64,000 nucleotides of DNA from Zymoseptoria tritici IPO323. Lineage: Eukaryota; Ascomycota; Dothideomycetes; Mycosphaerellales; Mycosphaerellaceae. The translations under genes were made by a program, and so were the position numbers. Within the stretch, counting starts at the first letter, position 1, and each line of letters begins with the position of its first letter. The notes under the pieces were generated by a model that saw only the letters and a program-made list of their open reading frames with translations, had not been told where the DNA came from and did not search any database. The stretch spans positions 345,214-409,213 of the forward strand of contig NC_018198.1 of the NCBI RefSeq assembly GCF_000219625.1, given 5' to 3'. Shown here in pieces: positions 10,401 through 21,109 of the stretch.

Positions 10401-12753
10401 AGGAGGAAGAAGAAAGACCTTGACTGAATAAAAGTGCCCACAACGAAGAGCGCGACCGCCATGTGGATCGGGAGAAGCGAGGGGAGAGGAGAACGCGGAG
10501 GAGGTTGCCCAGCTGCAGTGAAAGTCAAGGTTTAGGATGAGGTGGCGGTGGCCTAAGGACAATACACAGCCGTAAAGTCCCGCAGTATCGGTGCAAAGGT
10601 ATCCGGTGGTCCAACTTCCACGCTACTCCATTCCTCGGCGCCGGACGAGCTGCTTCGTTAACCATCTTACCTCGAAGATTTCTTCTTACAGCCCCATCTC
10701 TGTCATGACAAGCTGATCCTTCTTCTTCGCCCTCCTCGATAACATTCAGTCGGTGGACTGGCTGTCTTCCTGGACCTCTCGCGCTTCGCGACCAGTACAA
10801 AACGACAAAATGACAAAATGACGAAAACGACAAAACGACAAAACGACAAAACGACAAAACGACTTTCTGGTCTCATGTCGAAGAGGACGAACTCCGGAAC
10901 GCAGCGAAACGAAAGAAAGCTTTCTCTTGCGCCCAGATCTTGATACATCGGTTCTTCCGCTGGCGCATGAGACCACACCGCTCTTCCCATTTATTCTCAT
11001 TATGCACGTCTTCACATCTACCGGTAAGGACATGATCGTGATCTCTGTCGTGGACCTCCAAAGCATGGACCTCTGGTGCTCCAAGATCACGAGTGCTTTA
11101 CGGTAGCCTCCATCTCCCTCAAGTCTACCTCCAGGGGACGTTGCTTCGCCCAGGTCGTCGCTCCTCAAACCAAAGCGGCTTCTGCAGCGACGACTGCATC
11201 GGCGTCCACACCTTGCTTAAGGAGCAACAAGGATACGGTTGCCCATAACATTCCATCCCCAGGAACAAAGTCCGCCTTTGCATCTGTTGACCGCCAACTC
11301 CGCCTTACACTCCATGGACACTACTTCGATGGGAGGAAGTCTGGAGCTGTCCCTTTCAGTCCGACTCTGCAACCCGACATGCAATGTTCCCGTTCTCCCT
11401 GTAAGATGCGGGCACTTGGCCGACCTGTTCTGGCGTGTTAAAGTCTGGCCTCGTGCAGACCCAGCAACGTCTGCATCGGTTTGATTTCGTTGTCTGACAC
11501 ATTTCCAATCTCGCAGGACCTGAACTTTGGTAAGCTCTGCTACTCCGCATGCAATCTTCACTATGTATTCTGCAATGTGCACATCTGAGAGCCTGATACT
11601 ACCTGGATAGACTCGGCATCAACGACTTCAACCATACTTCAACAAGAGAGAAGTGCGGTGGACTTCACCGATTCCCGCGATCGCCTCGCCTCCTTCGTGA
11701 GTCTTGGGGAGATATCCAAGTCAAAAAGCCCAACTCTACCAACCATTTGAACAGTACATAATACGGTACTCAGGTCTTCCAGTGGCCACGCTTACCTGCA
11801 GATGCTGCGCGGGCGTAGCGAGGGACACCAAGCCTCGAATTCGGCGAGCCCAAGAAATACGATTTCGACCTCTCCGTGTCAAACACAGTAGTGGTATGCC
11901 TGAGAACCCCAGCTTAAACGGCGACCCGTACCTCCATTTACTTGCTCCCGTTCATGATCGCAATGCCTGCGAGTGTCCCACCAGAGATGCATACTGGCCG
12001 TTAGTATCTCGCTCCTTTGGGCGTACAGTGGCTCCAGTTTAGGAATCTTGCAACCCGACGGCCATGTCTGCAAGGCGGAAGAATGGGCATCGTTCCTCGC
12101 CATTTCCGTTCGATCAGTCTTCCTTGAAAGCGAACAATACCGACAGGACTCTTTCGATTAATTAAACCTAACTACATGCTTAGCCTACATCGAGAGCTAG
12201 CAACTTTAACAACACACACAACCCAACTAAGAAGTCAAGGTGGTATCTTAGGCGGGCAAGAGGACTAATCGGAGCTGTTGTACTTCACGGGAGCTGGTCG
12301 AAGATCGACACTTCATTGGTAACGGCTATCTCAGGCAGCTCCAGCAGCGATTGTGGGGATGGACGGTGAGACGCTGTATATTCGTTCGCATGGGCGGACA
12401 CATGGAAAGACCTCGCGCTTGTCGGGTAGAAATGAGACGCCACGCCATGCATGCGCTGCAGACCGGAACCTCACTTGTGGACAATCTTGCTACCTTATTG
12501 TTGGTTAAAGGGATTGCTTAGCTGATCTACATCCCGAATACACATCTCTGCACTTACAGGCTGCCTCACTGCTGCGATGGCCTTGAACCTTGATCAATCG
12601 GTTTCGCGAAAACTTGTAAATTTGTAACAGCCGCTTGATGTCCCTTGCAAGAACCGCAGCTATCCTCACGGCCCGGCATTCCCTCTTGCTTAGGAATATC
12701 ATTAATGGACTGCACATCGAAGATAAGGACCTACGCGCGCTTCGGCTGGATGA
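7434..12753. other. Long stretch without a supportable gene
   Basis: Both strands carry many frames of 60-213 codons, none with a motif I recognise. The longest (plus 7724-8365, minus 8673-8146, plus 8528-9106) overlap each other in antisense and are rich in Ser, Pro, Arg and Gly, as expected of shadow frames in GC-moderate non-coding DNA. One microsatellite lies near 10.8 kb. The part just before 12,754 may contain the lost N-terminal half of the tyrosine recombinase. Confidence 0.4.
10798..10863. repeat. 8 bp microsatellite (ACAAAACG)n
   Basis: About eight imperfect copies of an 8 bp unit (CAAAACGA and variants with CAAAATGA). On the minus strand it produces a repetitive Cys/Arg/Phe/Val peptide in three frames, which is an artefact of the repeat. 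Confidence 0.9.
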
Positions 12754-13431
12754 TGTGCGACGCCAAAGAAGGAACGACTTCCAATCACGCTGGAAATCCT
12801 GTGCCGAACGGTCGTCCGCACTTGGTCTACCTACAACCTGAACATGAACGCGGCAGTGACGATGGCATTCGCCGGGTTCTTGCGACTCGGCGAGATTACG
12901 TTCAAAGGGAAGGCTGCTTACACAACTACATTGGCATCTCGACATGTAAGTCGGTCCGATTTGGTATTCGCCGACGACCACTCCTTCATGACACTACGCC
13001 TGAAGCGCTCGAAAACCGACTATGAGCACGCCGGCGTCAACATCATCATTGCCGCGACCGCGACTCCGACCTGCTCTGTATCGACATGCGCGCTCTCATT
13101 GCCGCCCTATCGACGGTGTCGCCGCTACAGCCGCCACAACAGCGGATACTTTACAAGAGACGCCTTGGTCAAGTTTATCCGACAGGGTGTTGAAAGAGCC
13201 GGATACAATGCGAAGCTAGACAGCAGACACTCACTCCGTGGGGGAGCTGCGCAGAGAGCGAGAGACTCCGGCATGACCGACGGCGACATCCAGCTGCTTG
13301 GCCAATGGAAGTCAGACGCGTTCAAGCTGTACTGCACGTTAACCGAGTCCTCGCAATTTCGACCGAATAGCCGCTTCCAGTGCGGTCGGCCGCTCAGTCT
13401 ACGCCGGTTGAGCAATACATCGACTACATGA
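12754..13431 (+). pseudogene. Tyrosine recombinase catalytic domain (DIRS/Crypton-like)
   Basis: The frame is open from 12,754 to the TGA at 13,429, with the first ATG at 12,844 (195 codons). Counting from that Met, the catalytic set of tyrosine recombinases is present in order: Arg14 in GFLRLGEI, Lys54 in LKRSKTDYEHAG, His129 and Arg132 in RHSLRGGAAQRA, Trp155 in LGQWKSDAF and Tyr163 in KLYC. Upstream of the Met the frame still reads KERLPITLEIL, a conserved lead-in of this group, so the ATG is probably internal and the true N-terminal arm-binding region is missing or out of frame. Such enzymes cut and rejoin DNA through a 3'-phosphotyrosine and mobilise DIRS retroelements and Crypton transposons. 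Which of the two this is cannot be decided: no RT/RNase H lies beside it. The C-terminal SRFQCGRPLS tail also fits the fungal family. Confidence 0.7.
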
Positions 13432-14159
13432 ACGCGAGCACCGAGCAGAAAGAGACAGAAGCCACCAACCAACACCGAGAATTTGCAGCAGAGATCGCGA
13501 TCAAGAGCGAGCTTTTACCAGAGCGCACAACGACCAACCGCGATACCAAGAACGACAGCGATATTTCCACCGAAGACAGCGAACCGACATCATCGCTCCA
13601 CCGCCGAGAGCAACACCAAGAGCGAGAAATGGAGAACGGCACAGACATCGAGAGCAGGAGCACACAACTACTACGACCGACCCGACCGCACCAATTGCTC
13701 TACTACTACGAGAGCAACACTAGGAGGTCGCGATCTGAGATTCACCAAGCCGCTCACCAAGCCGCTCACTTTCAGCACTTCTTCACCGACGCTCGACGGA
13801 TTCTCACTTCGGATGGCTCGGTTCGCAGTGCGGCGGTAGAGTCAGACACAAAGTCGGATACGCCGCGAGAGTTCGGAATCGGGGTGCAGGTCGCTTTGGG
13901 AGTCGCGGTTCTCAGCTGGTGGATGCTGTTGATGACTGCTGCCTTCTTCCACACATGGTTTGAGAAGTTAACGGGCTCTCTGGTCGCTCTCACCACCATC
14001 TACTTGGTTGATCAGCACAACGACGCACACTGGCCTGCAACCACTAACTGCAATACATTTGAATCGATCGACTGCTCGCTGTTATACATGCCAATTGGCA
14101 CGAGTACGTCGACAAGGACTTCTACAACTTCGACTGGAACGCGACACTGTCCAAGATGA
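13428..14159 (+). CDS. Unknown ORF with hydrophobic segments, overlapping the recombinase stop
   Basis: The ATG at 13,428 overlaps the recombinase TGA as ATGA. The frame runs 243 codons. The first ~145 residues are polar (Glu, Thr, Arg, Ser-rich, with an AAHQAAH repeat). Then a hydrophobic segment FGIGVQVALGVAVLSWWML and a second one around GSLVALTTIYLV look like membrane helices, followed by a Cys/Thr-rich end. The stretch at 13,540-13,650 is shared with 2,190-2,330. No family recognised. It could be the second gene of the recombinase element or a chance frame in a dispersed repeat. Confidence 0.35.
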   Translation: MNASTEQKETEATNQHREFAAEIAIKSELLPERTTTNRDTKNDSDISTEDSEPTSSLHRREQHQEREMENGTDIESRSTQLLRPTRPHQLLYYYESNTRRSRSEIHQAAHQAAHFQHFFTDARRILTSDGSVRSAAVESDTKSDTPREFGIGVQVALGVAVLSWWMLLMTAAFFHTWFEKLTGSLVALTTIYLVDQHNDAHWPATTNCNTFESIDCSLLYMPIGTSTSTRTSTTSTGTRHCPR

Positions 14160-14425
14160 GACAGAAGAACTGAGCCTACGTCTATAGCTGACGAGACTAG
14201 ATGGAAACAGATCGGTGGAGGATCGGAGAACTTGTGCAATAGGCACAGCGGAATACGAGCGAGAGAAGAGCGCGACGGACAGCGCGACGGATGAGCGGAA
14301 CAGGTTTCCTTGGTTGATGGATGGTGCCTTTGGTTTTCAAAAGCGAATGGATGTCCACGAGGTCGCGAACGTCTTCCTTTTTGGGGGGAATTGTGATATA
14401 GCGACAGGACAACAATGAACTCAGT

Positions 14426-15253
14426 ATGCACCCAGCAAGCGCACATTTCCACGACGTGGTCTCTATCGCACAGCTGGAACCCGCTCCGATCAAAGACGAC
14501 CCGTACACCCGGCCTCGCTATCTTCTTCAACAGCCGATAGATATGGCAGGAGTCCCGGAGCCTTTGCAGGTAGTGCAGAGCATGCTCGGCATACTGGAGC
14601 ACCGGGAAAAGACCCAACACCTTGTGAAATGGCAAGATCTCGGTCCGTCATACAACGAATGGATTAATGCGAGCGAATTTACTGAGTGCAAAGACCTTGT
14701 TAACAGGTTTGAGGACGTGAAAGACATTCGCTCCCACGAACGACAAAAGAAGCCGACTACCAAAGCGATTTTGCCCAAAACCTACGCACCGTTGAAATGA
14801 CCCGAACCGAAGCTCAAGAACCCCAAATCCAACACGACAGTCGAGCTGCCAGCCGCACCTGTCGAGGACACTGCGGTAAACAAAGTCTCAGAACAGTTAC
14901 CAGAGCAGCTGACAAGTTCACCGAACTTCAAAGCATTTTCAAATGAGGTGAACAAATACAAGCCGCTTACCGTCGAGCCGCCGCAGCTCATGCCAATGCA
15001 GAACTCGAAGTAGGACGCAGCGAAGATCAAAGACCAGTACAAGATCATCGCCGCCATTACGAGCAGGACAGGCCTGACAAGCCAAATTGCCGACTACGTC
15101 TATTTAATCGCGCGAGGGGTTCTTAACCAAAAGGTCGACACAGTTGCTAGAGCTCTTAAGGAGTTCCCCGACTTCCACTTCTGCGTTCCCGACAACGACT
15201 TCAGTCTCCTACACTTCATGCGGGAGATGGATGCCCCGACCCTGGCAAATTGA
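14426..15253 (+). pseudogene. Integrase C-terminus with chromodomain (chromovirus-like pol end) and tail
   Basis: From 14,426 the frame reads HPASAHFHDVVSIAQLEPA, the usual end of the GPY/F region in Ty3-like integrases (a 'valFHVSQLEPA'-type strand). Residues ~46-97 follow with ILEHREKTQHLVKWQDLG, then NEWINASEF and KDLVNRF. This is a chromodomain, a module that targets integration to modified chromatin. A TGA at 14,798 follows KTYAPLK, but the same frame continues as a Pro/Glu/Lys-rich tail, a TAG at 15,011 (after QNSK) and a further folded-looking segment (KDQYKIIAAITSRTG, RALKEFPDFHFCVPDND) up to a TGA at 15,251. The TAG fits a Gln codon mutated at CpA. The integrase core upstream is not recognisable. 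Confidence 0.6.
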
Positions 15254-15762
15254 AGTGGACCATTAAGAAGGTGGCGACGAGCCCTGGCGCCATAGTCAAG
15301 GAGATCGAGGACACATCTATAGGTAACGGCGACGATGCCTTTCACGCATCGGAGATCATGTTACTTTCATCGCACGCGATGGGCTCCAACTCGACACTGT
15401 TCCGCCACGACAAGATCTCTGTGGTGGAGAAACAGTTCATTTGGGCACTCGGTATCGACGAGACCTGGATCTATGCCCAACCAATCGGGCACATCCGCCA
15501 GAAGCTGAACGAAATTCTTCCTATGATGGACGCGGTGTCACGCACAAAGCCGATGCGCAAGCGCTTTTTCAAGGTGGCCAACCTAATGACCAACAGAGTG
15601 GTCTCCTACGACCAAGGTCAGTCGCTTTATTGCAACGAGGAGCCAATGCTGAGCTGGGTAAACAACACCATCGCAAAGTCAGCCAAGCCGGTCCCTCTGA
15701 TCGAACAAGTTCGGATCTTCAGAAGAAAGCCAGTCGACGCACCTACATCTATGCCGACTTAG
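15250..15762 (+). CDS. Unknown 170-codon ORF downstream of the chromodomain frame
   Basis: The frame begins with MKWTIKKVATSPG and overlaps the end of the previous frame with a one-base shift, so it is probably its continuation. It is a well-mixed soluble sequence with no low complexity (FHASEIMLLSSHAMGSN, WALGIDETWIYAQPIGHI, MRKRFFKVANLMTN). No family recognised. With the preceding tail it would form a protein of at least 300 residues located behind integrase, the same position as the unknown frame at 4.75-6.1 kb and as ORF3 of the 39-52 kb element. Confidence 0.4.
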   Translation: MKWTIKKVATSPGAIVKEIEDTSIGNGDDAFHASEIMLLSSHAMGSNSTLFRHDKISVVEKQFIWALGIDETWIYAQPIGHIRQKLNEILPMMDAVSRTKPMRKRFFKVANLMTNRVVSYDQGQSLYCNEEPMLSWVNNTIAKSAKPVPLIEQVRIFRRKPVDAPTSMPT

Positions 15763-17742
15763 GAGTGGATTTTCCAGGTGCTCGATCTTACAGACGTTGC
15801 CGTTCGCACAGATGAAGCGGTGGCTGACAACACTCTTCTTTAAGCATGGCCCGCTTGGATAAGTAGGCTCCCAGCTAGTCTCCTTGCCCATGCCTTAGCA
15901 GCTTCCCGTGAGGATACTTAGTCCTTAGTCCTAGACCGCCGTATAAGAAGGCGCTCTCGTCGAGTTGAATCGCCACACCGGCAGATGCTCCATTCTTATC
16001 ATTATCCGGCTAACTTAGTGCGTTGTAGAATCCTTCGAGATGCCGCCGACGACTTTCACGCTCCTCACGCTCCTTCAACACCTCCTTCTTCTCCTACGGC
16101 TCCAACATGTTAAACTCTACCTGTGGCATGTTACCGTTGCCGTCATCCTTATCATCCTCGTTACCAAGAAGCGCCTGCTCGCAGGTAGAGGGCGGTGCGG
16201 CGGCGGCGGCGGTGGCGATAGCGGATGGGATGAGCTGCAGCCGTCATTAGGCACAACTGTTGGGCGAAGGAGTTGTTGTGTTGAATCAGGCAATAAGGCA
16301 TCAAAAACAACGAGAGCGACACCCACCGGGCTGAAAAAGAGACAGGCTCTTCATCCCAGCCGATGGCCTTGAAATCGCTCTCTCGCAGACTTGCAATCAG
16401 TCCGAGGCCGCAGAAGCAGTTGGATGTTATCTGCATTAACATCCAATAACTATCTCAAACTCGTCGAACAGTCACTTGGGCCGTCATCCGGACGGTCATG
16501 TGGGCGACCAGGTGCAACCACGTGCCTCTTGGTAGTCCATATACTATTTTTCGTTTATTCGAGCGGCGCCGTGCACCGAGCCGTCGTGGGTTCTTATACA
16601 CGTCTTCCATCCGCCAAACTCCTTTCTTCGTCTTTAACACTTATACATAGGGCATGTTCGTGTCGTTCGTCGTGGAAATAATACTCTCTTGCCGAAACTT
16701 CGCTTAGCTTCAACAATGCTGGCCCAATCCGCAGTGTCCAGGAACGTTACTAGGTCCAACGTCTTTTGGTCAACTCTCTCTCTAGCCGAGCGAGCCAGCT
16801 GCCCATATTCGCTCAACAGCACCATCGAAGGCTTCACGAGGTACGGTCGGACTCTTCGTCTGGGACGAGGAGCTGCTAACAGATTCAGGGCTCACTGCTC
16901 GTGTCAGAATCGCATCGTTCCCAGATGCGACAGTGCGACAGCTGCTGGGTCTCGAACGAGGTAGTATTCCTGCATAATAGGCGTGACGTGTTCGGATAAC
17001 ATTCGATCCCTCGTCAAATTTATAGTAATAGGTACGAGGCAGTTACCAGAGGGGGTCGTGATATATAAGAATGAAGGACGAGTGCATAACATTCGTGGCC
17101 TTCTACTGGTACCCGGACATCGTTGCGAAGTTGAACACCGTGAAAACACTAGAGGCTTCAGAGATGCGCAATGTCGGGCGGGATACTGAACAATACCGAA
17201 GTACATCCTTGCTGCTTGGGAGAGTAGAAAGAGTCTCGACACGGCTGCGGATGACGATTTTTGACATACTGTTGTCACCTTTTCGTGCTACGGCGATAAA
17301 GAAGCAGGTTCCTTATCGCGGGCACGGCGCCGAAGTTGGGGTTCCTCCTCATACTTGACAGCGGGTGTCGGAATCCTGAAGCGACCAAATGAGGTTCAGA
17401 CCGCGTTTTCTTTCCAGGTTTCTTAGGCGGCCATTGCAATATGTTTGCAGACAAAGCCTCTCTTTCGACGAGAATCCGGAACGCTAGCGATAGCAAACAT
17501 GCGTTTGCCGCTTTGATCGTGCGGAGCCTTGGAAATGCAGGTGCGTGCACTGAAATGCTAATGTTCTGGGTCTGGAAGGTCTGGAAGTCTTCGCCATCCT
17601 CGGCAATGCGCCGGTAGAATATGTCACGCTATAAATGATGGAGAACAATGGCCAATTAAGGAAAGGTCAGTTTGCGGAGAACTTTACTTTTCCGACCTCC
17701 TCTCCTTCCAAAGTCCGCACGTCTTCTTCCGCACAGCTGGTC
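15763..17742. other. No supportable gene
   Basis: Only short antisense-overlapping frames (up to 125 codons) without motifs. A GGC/GGT-rich patch near 16,195-16,225 encodes a poly-Gly or Pro run and is low complexity. Nothing else can be supported. Confidence 0.4.
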
Positions 17743-17850
17743 CGTCACTGCACGACTCCTCCCTCTCGTCACTGCACAACTCCTCCCTCTCGTCACTGCA
17801 CAACGCCTCCCTCTCGTCACTGCACGACTCCTCCCTCTCACTGCACGACT
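17743..17850. repeat. 24 bp minisatellite
   Basis: Four and a half copies of a 24 bp unit starting CGTCACTGCAC (17,743, 17,767, 17,791, 17,815 and a shortened fifth). The unit is a multiple of three, so each strand encodes an 8-residue repeat (RHCTTPPS on plus, AVTRGRS-like on minus). Isolated CACTGCACAACTCC-like copies continue to about 17,910. Confidence 0.9.
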
Positions 17851-17910
17851 TCTCCGTCCCTGCACGATCCTCCGCCACTGCACGTGCACAACTCCTCCGC
17901 CACTGCACAA

Positions 17911-19285
17911 CTCCCCCAACGCAGTGCATGACGTCTTTCTTAATGCGATATTTCTGGAATGCCAAAATGCTAAAGTCTGCGAACTGCCCTGCGGACGTGT
18001 AGAACTTGTCGGGGATGAGTGCTTCGGGAATGAAATAGATGACCTTCTGTATTGGATCTTTGCCGAGTTCAAAAGAGTACATAAGAAAGTCGAATCTGCG
18101 GGTACTAGTTAGCGCTGTCACGCTTACGCGAGTCGACTTGTACCGGCTCGTTTTGCCCTCCCAATCTTAAAGTTGATAACACGTTCCACAGATCGATTTG
18201 GGCGGGACACTGGAGATACTGCTAACGACAACGGTCTCTAATGCTAACATGTATGCAACGAACCCAGCTCGACTTCAGAGCGCGAACTCGCATCCGACAG
18301 CGCAGATCTTACTACTGCTTATCCTTTCGATGACATCTCCAACTCGTAAGAATAATAATGGCGGAGGTCAAAGAAACTCAAGGGCGCCTCGCAGCTCTCG
18401 AAGTCCACCGGTCAAGAAGATGGCGGAGACCAAAGTTGACCAAGATCAGCCCACAGCCCCCCTCCAGGCTGTGCTCAATAGCCGTAACAGCAGTGCGACT
18501 CCATTCCCACGTCAAGAGCAACCGGTGCTGAGCTTAGGACCAGGCACACATCGAAGCTGGCTCGCCTGCAGATCACAAAGACACACCGACGCCGGAGAGC
18601 TTACAGCTTCCGGACTCCAAAAACGCGGCATATGGGAGAGACTCTGTTTTTGCAAGACTTGCAATTCAGCCGCAATCACACAACATCACACGCACCATGG
18701 CGGAGATCCAAGTCATTCAATATAACCTCGCAACTCTCCTCGAGTCTACGGTCTACAACCGTGAAAATCCGACGCTATCAACGACTGATTCGGAGTCTGA
18801 CACACCGCATCCAAGAAAGCCAGCTCATCTGCAGATCCCAGATGCACCCCAGATGCTACAGAACTTAGCGCTGTTGTCCAGAAGTCTCGTGCGTCTCGCA
18901 ATGCTTGATACCTGCAAGGAGATTTAGCATAGGGCGCTTCTAGTCTTGTAGGCCAAGCAGAGCGAGTCCTAAAACTTTGAACGGCACTGACACATCTTCT
19001 AGCTTCCAGACGATTGCATCCGCCTTCACGCACACGGTTCGACTCTGCTATCATTTTCGGCTGCTGCTAGGAGATTGCACACCTTAGGCCGAGCATGCAA
19101 GTAGAAGCCTCAATAGCCTGGTCTCGTCGATAGGAGAACATGATGGCCGGGCAGCGCTGGCTGAAGGGCTTCTACGTCGACGACGTCGACATGCCGATGC
19201 ACAATTTCCAGTACTAGTTCCAGAGCGTGCGGAACTAAGAGAAGATAATCGGCTGTTCTTTTGACACGGCTATCGCTCTACGTGA
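17911..19285. other. No supportable gene
   Basis: Plus-strand frames at 18,198-18,725 and 18,697-18,927 are moderately protein-like (Ser/Pro/Arg-rich, then a helical segment IQVIQYNLATLLES) but match nothing I know. The minus strand, which would be downstream of the gag frame at 19.3-20.0 kb, shows no protease or RT. Confidence 0.35.
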
Positions 19286-19981
19286 CTATCCTTGCAAAAT
19301 GTTGGAGGAGATCCTTAGAGGCTGAGAAGATCCTTGAACGCTGAGAAGACCCTCCTCGGTCTGACCTAGACCCTCGGGCCTAGTGTCTGCTGTATTGTAG
19401 ATGCGAGCAAGTGGATGCACGTGGTCGAGGTCTTCAAGGTCGATTTCCAAGTTCTCGCAGCGTCTCAACAGCGCTCCCGGTGTCTTGGTAGGAACTCCGT
19501 CTGCTAGCTTGACGCGATATCGCTTGTTGAGTTTCAGCTTCAGCTCGTACAACTCTGTCTTCGGCGTCCATGGAAGGTGGGCGCGGAGAACTGTGTACCG
19601 GCGAAAGAAGTCTATGAAGTTTTTATTGTTCTTTTGCCTGAGATGCGTCATTTGGGTCCGAGCCTTACCGTTGCGATTGACTTCGGCATATCGCTCGTTC
19701 ATCTAGCTAAACAGATCCTCGAGGGAGAAGAAGTGGAGAGCTGTCGGCGTGTTGGAGGGATCTAGGGTCGAAGGAACACGGGCTTCGAGCATGTCCCAAG
19801 CAGGGCCTCCAGTGCGTAACTGAACGAAGGCCAGTGAGTCGGCGACGGTGCGGAAGGTGGTAGCATTTAGCTTCGCTTCCATCGCTCGGAGCCAGCGAGG
19901 GTAGGGAAGGCCTTCGTTGAGATCGTTGTTAAAGATTTTGGGCCTTGGCACGCCCCTGTCAGTTGTGTACGTAGTTGACAT
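19286..19981 (-). pseudogene. LTR retrotransposon gag with one TAG stop
   Basis: The Met at 19,981 opens a 231-codon frame interrupted by a single TAG at about 19,703-19,705, after LEDLFS and directly before MNERYAEVNR. Gln at that point would fit, as from CAG mutated at CpA. The body reads YPRWLRAMEAKLNATTF, a tryptophan-containing segment GGPAWDMLEARVP, then LRQKNNKNFIDFFRRYTVL and ELYELKLKLNKRYRVKLADG. This matches the helical capsid core of LTR-element gag: a Leu-rich SLEDLF...RY start, an LRQ...F..F..R motif and an LK.KLN.R end. No CCHC zinc knuckle is readable before the end at 19,286. No pol follows on the minus strand, so it is an isolated gag relic. Ty3 or Ty1 membership is not settled. 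Confidence 0.6.
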
Positions 19982-20929
19982 GCGAGAATCGTACTGAGCG
20001 GCGGCCAGAGTGAGGGATCGAAGGTTGGTGATGTCCGCGATGGTCGCTCAATTCACAGTCCGAACTGTCAGTAGGGAATCCTGGGTTTCCGCCGCGTTGA
20101 CGATGTCGGTTTGGTGGAGGCGGACTCATCGAAGAGGTGATAACGGGGTCCTTGGCTCGGCACTCGAGCGAGCAAGCCCGCGAGGTTTGATCATGGCGGC
20201 GAGAGCGGGAGGTTCCACCGTGAGACCTGCGTTGGCGGCATTGAACGCTCGTCGGGGTTATGACGGAGCATGTCGTCGGTTGCAAGCACGGCGAGGTTTC
20301 GGAAGCCTGTGCGGTTGCTTCGCTTCCCAGGGGTGTGCATACATGGTCGTCATGGGATGTTCCAGGGCGTGTCGATCCAGAGCCAATATCCGAACGACTG
20401 TGAAAGAGGTTCGCGTCGGGACCAAGTGACATGCCTCAGATGCTGGCAGGGCTACGCAAGTTCGACTCCGCCCTCGTTGCACGCTGGTACTAAGAGACCA
20501 GTCACCTGAAATGAGACATTAAATCCTCAGTTACCATGTCGTGGACCCCTCGTTTGAAAAGTGTAATGGCCCGGCTGATCGGCTTTCATGATGTCGACTT
20601 CGGCATGCTAGAGCGTGTGCGAACAAGAGCGAAAATGGTGCGAGAGCTTCGCTTTGCTCCGGCACCAGAACGTGGTAGAGGTATGCCAGGAACTAGGAAG
20701 ATGCGACATGCTGCGAGCGTACGAATAGATTTGGAGAACTTGCGGATGATAGTTAGGCATTGGCGGTAGTCAATGACAGCGTCAATTCTGCATCGATTAA
20801 TATTCTTGCCGCGAAATGCCGTCTCTCGATGGAGTACTGATGTCGTCTCTCCTCACCTAATGCAACCGGCCGCTTGGTACAGCAGGTCGTTGCAATCGAT
20901 CTTCTGCGACAAATTCGAACCAATGTCCC

Positions 20930-21094
20930 AGATCTTGGTGTTTAGCACATCGGTGTGATCGGGCTCCCATTCTTCCAGGTCGTCGAGATGCTTCTTGTCG
21001 CCTTCTTGCTCGATTTAAGATCTCGGTGTTTGACACATCGGTGTAATCGGGTTCCCATTCCTCCAGATACTGAGACGCTTCTTGTCGCCTTCTT
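20930..21094 (-). repeat. Tandem duplication of about 88 bp
   Basis: The segment from 20,931 (GATCTTGGTGTTTAGCACAT) recurs at 21,019 as GATCTCGGTGTTTGACACAT with mostly transition differences. On the minus strand both copies encode LEEWEPD[HY]TDV-type peptides, but 88 is not a multiple of three and the two copies lie in different frames. The duplicated coding sequence is of unknown family. Confidence 0.75.
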
Positions 21095-21109
21095 AACGCT
21101 TCGAAACCC

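Noticed and set aside
10525..11168. Minus-strand frames with long Cys/Arg/Phe/Val repeats.
   Set aside because: They are produced by the 8 bp microsatellite at 10.8 kb, which reads similarly in three frames.
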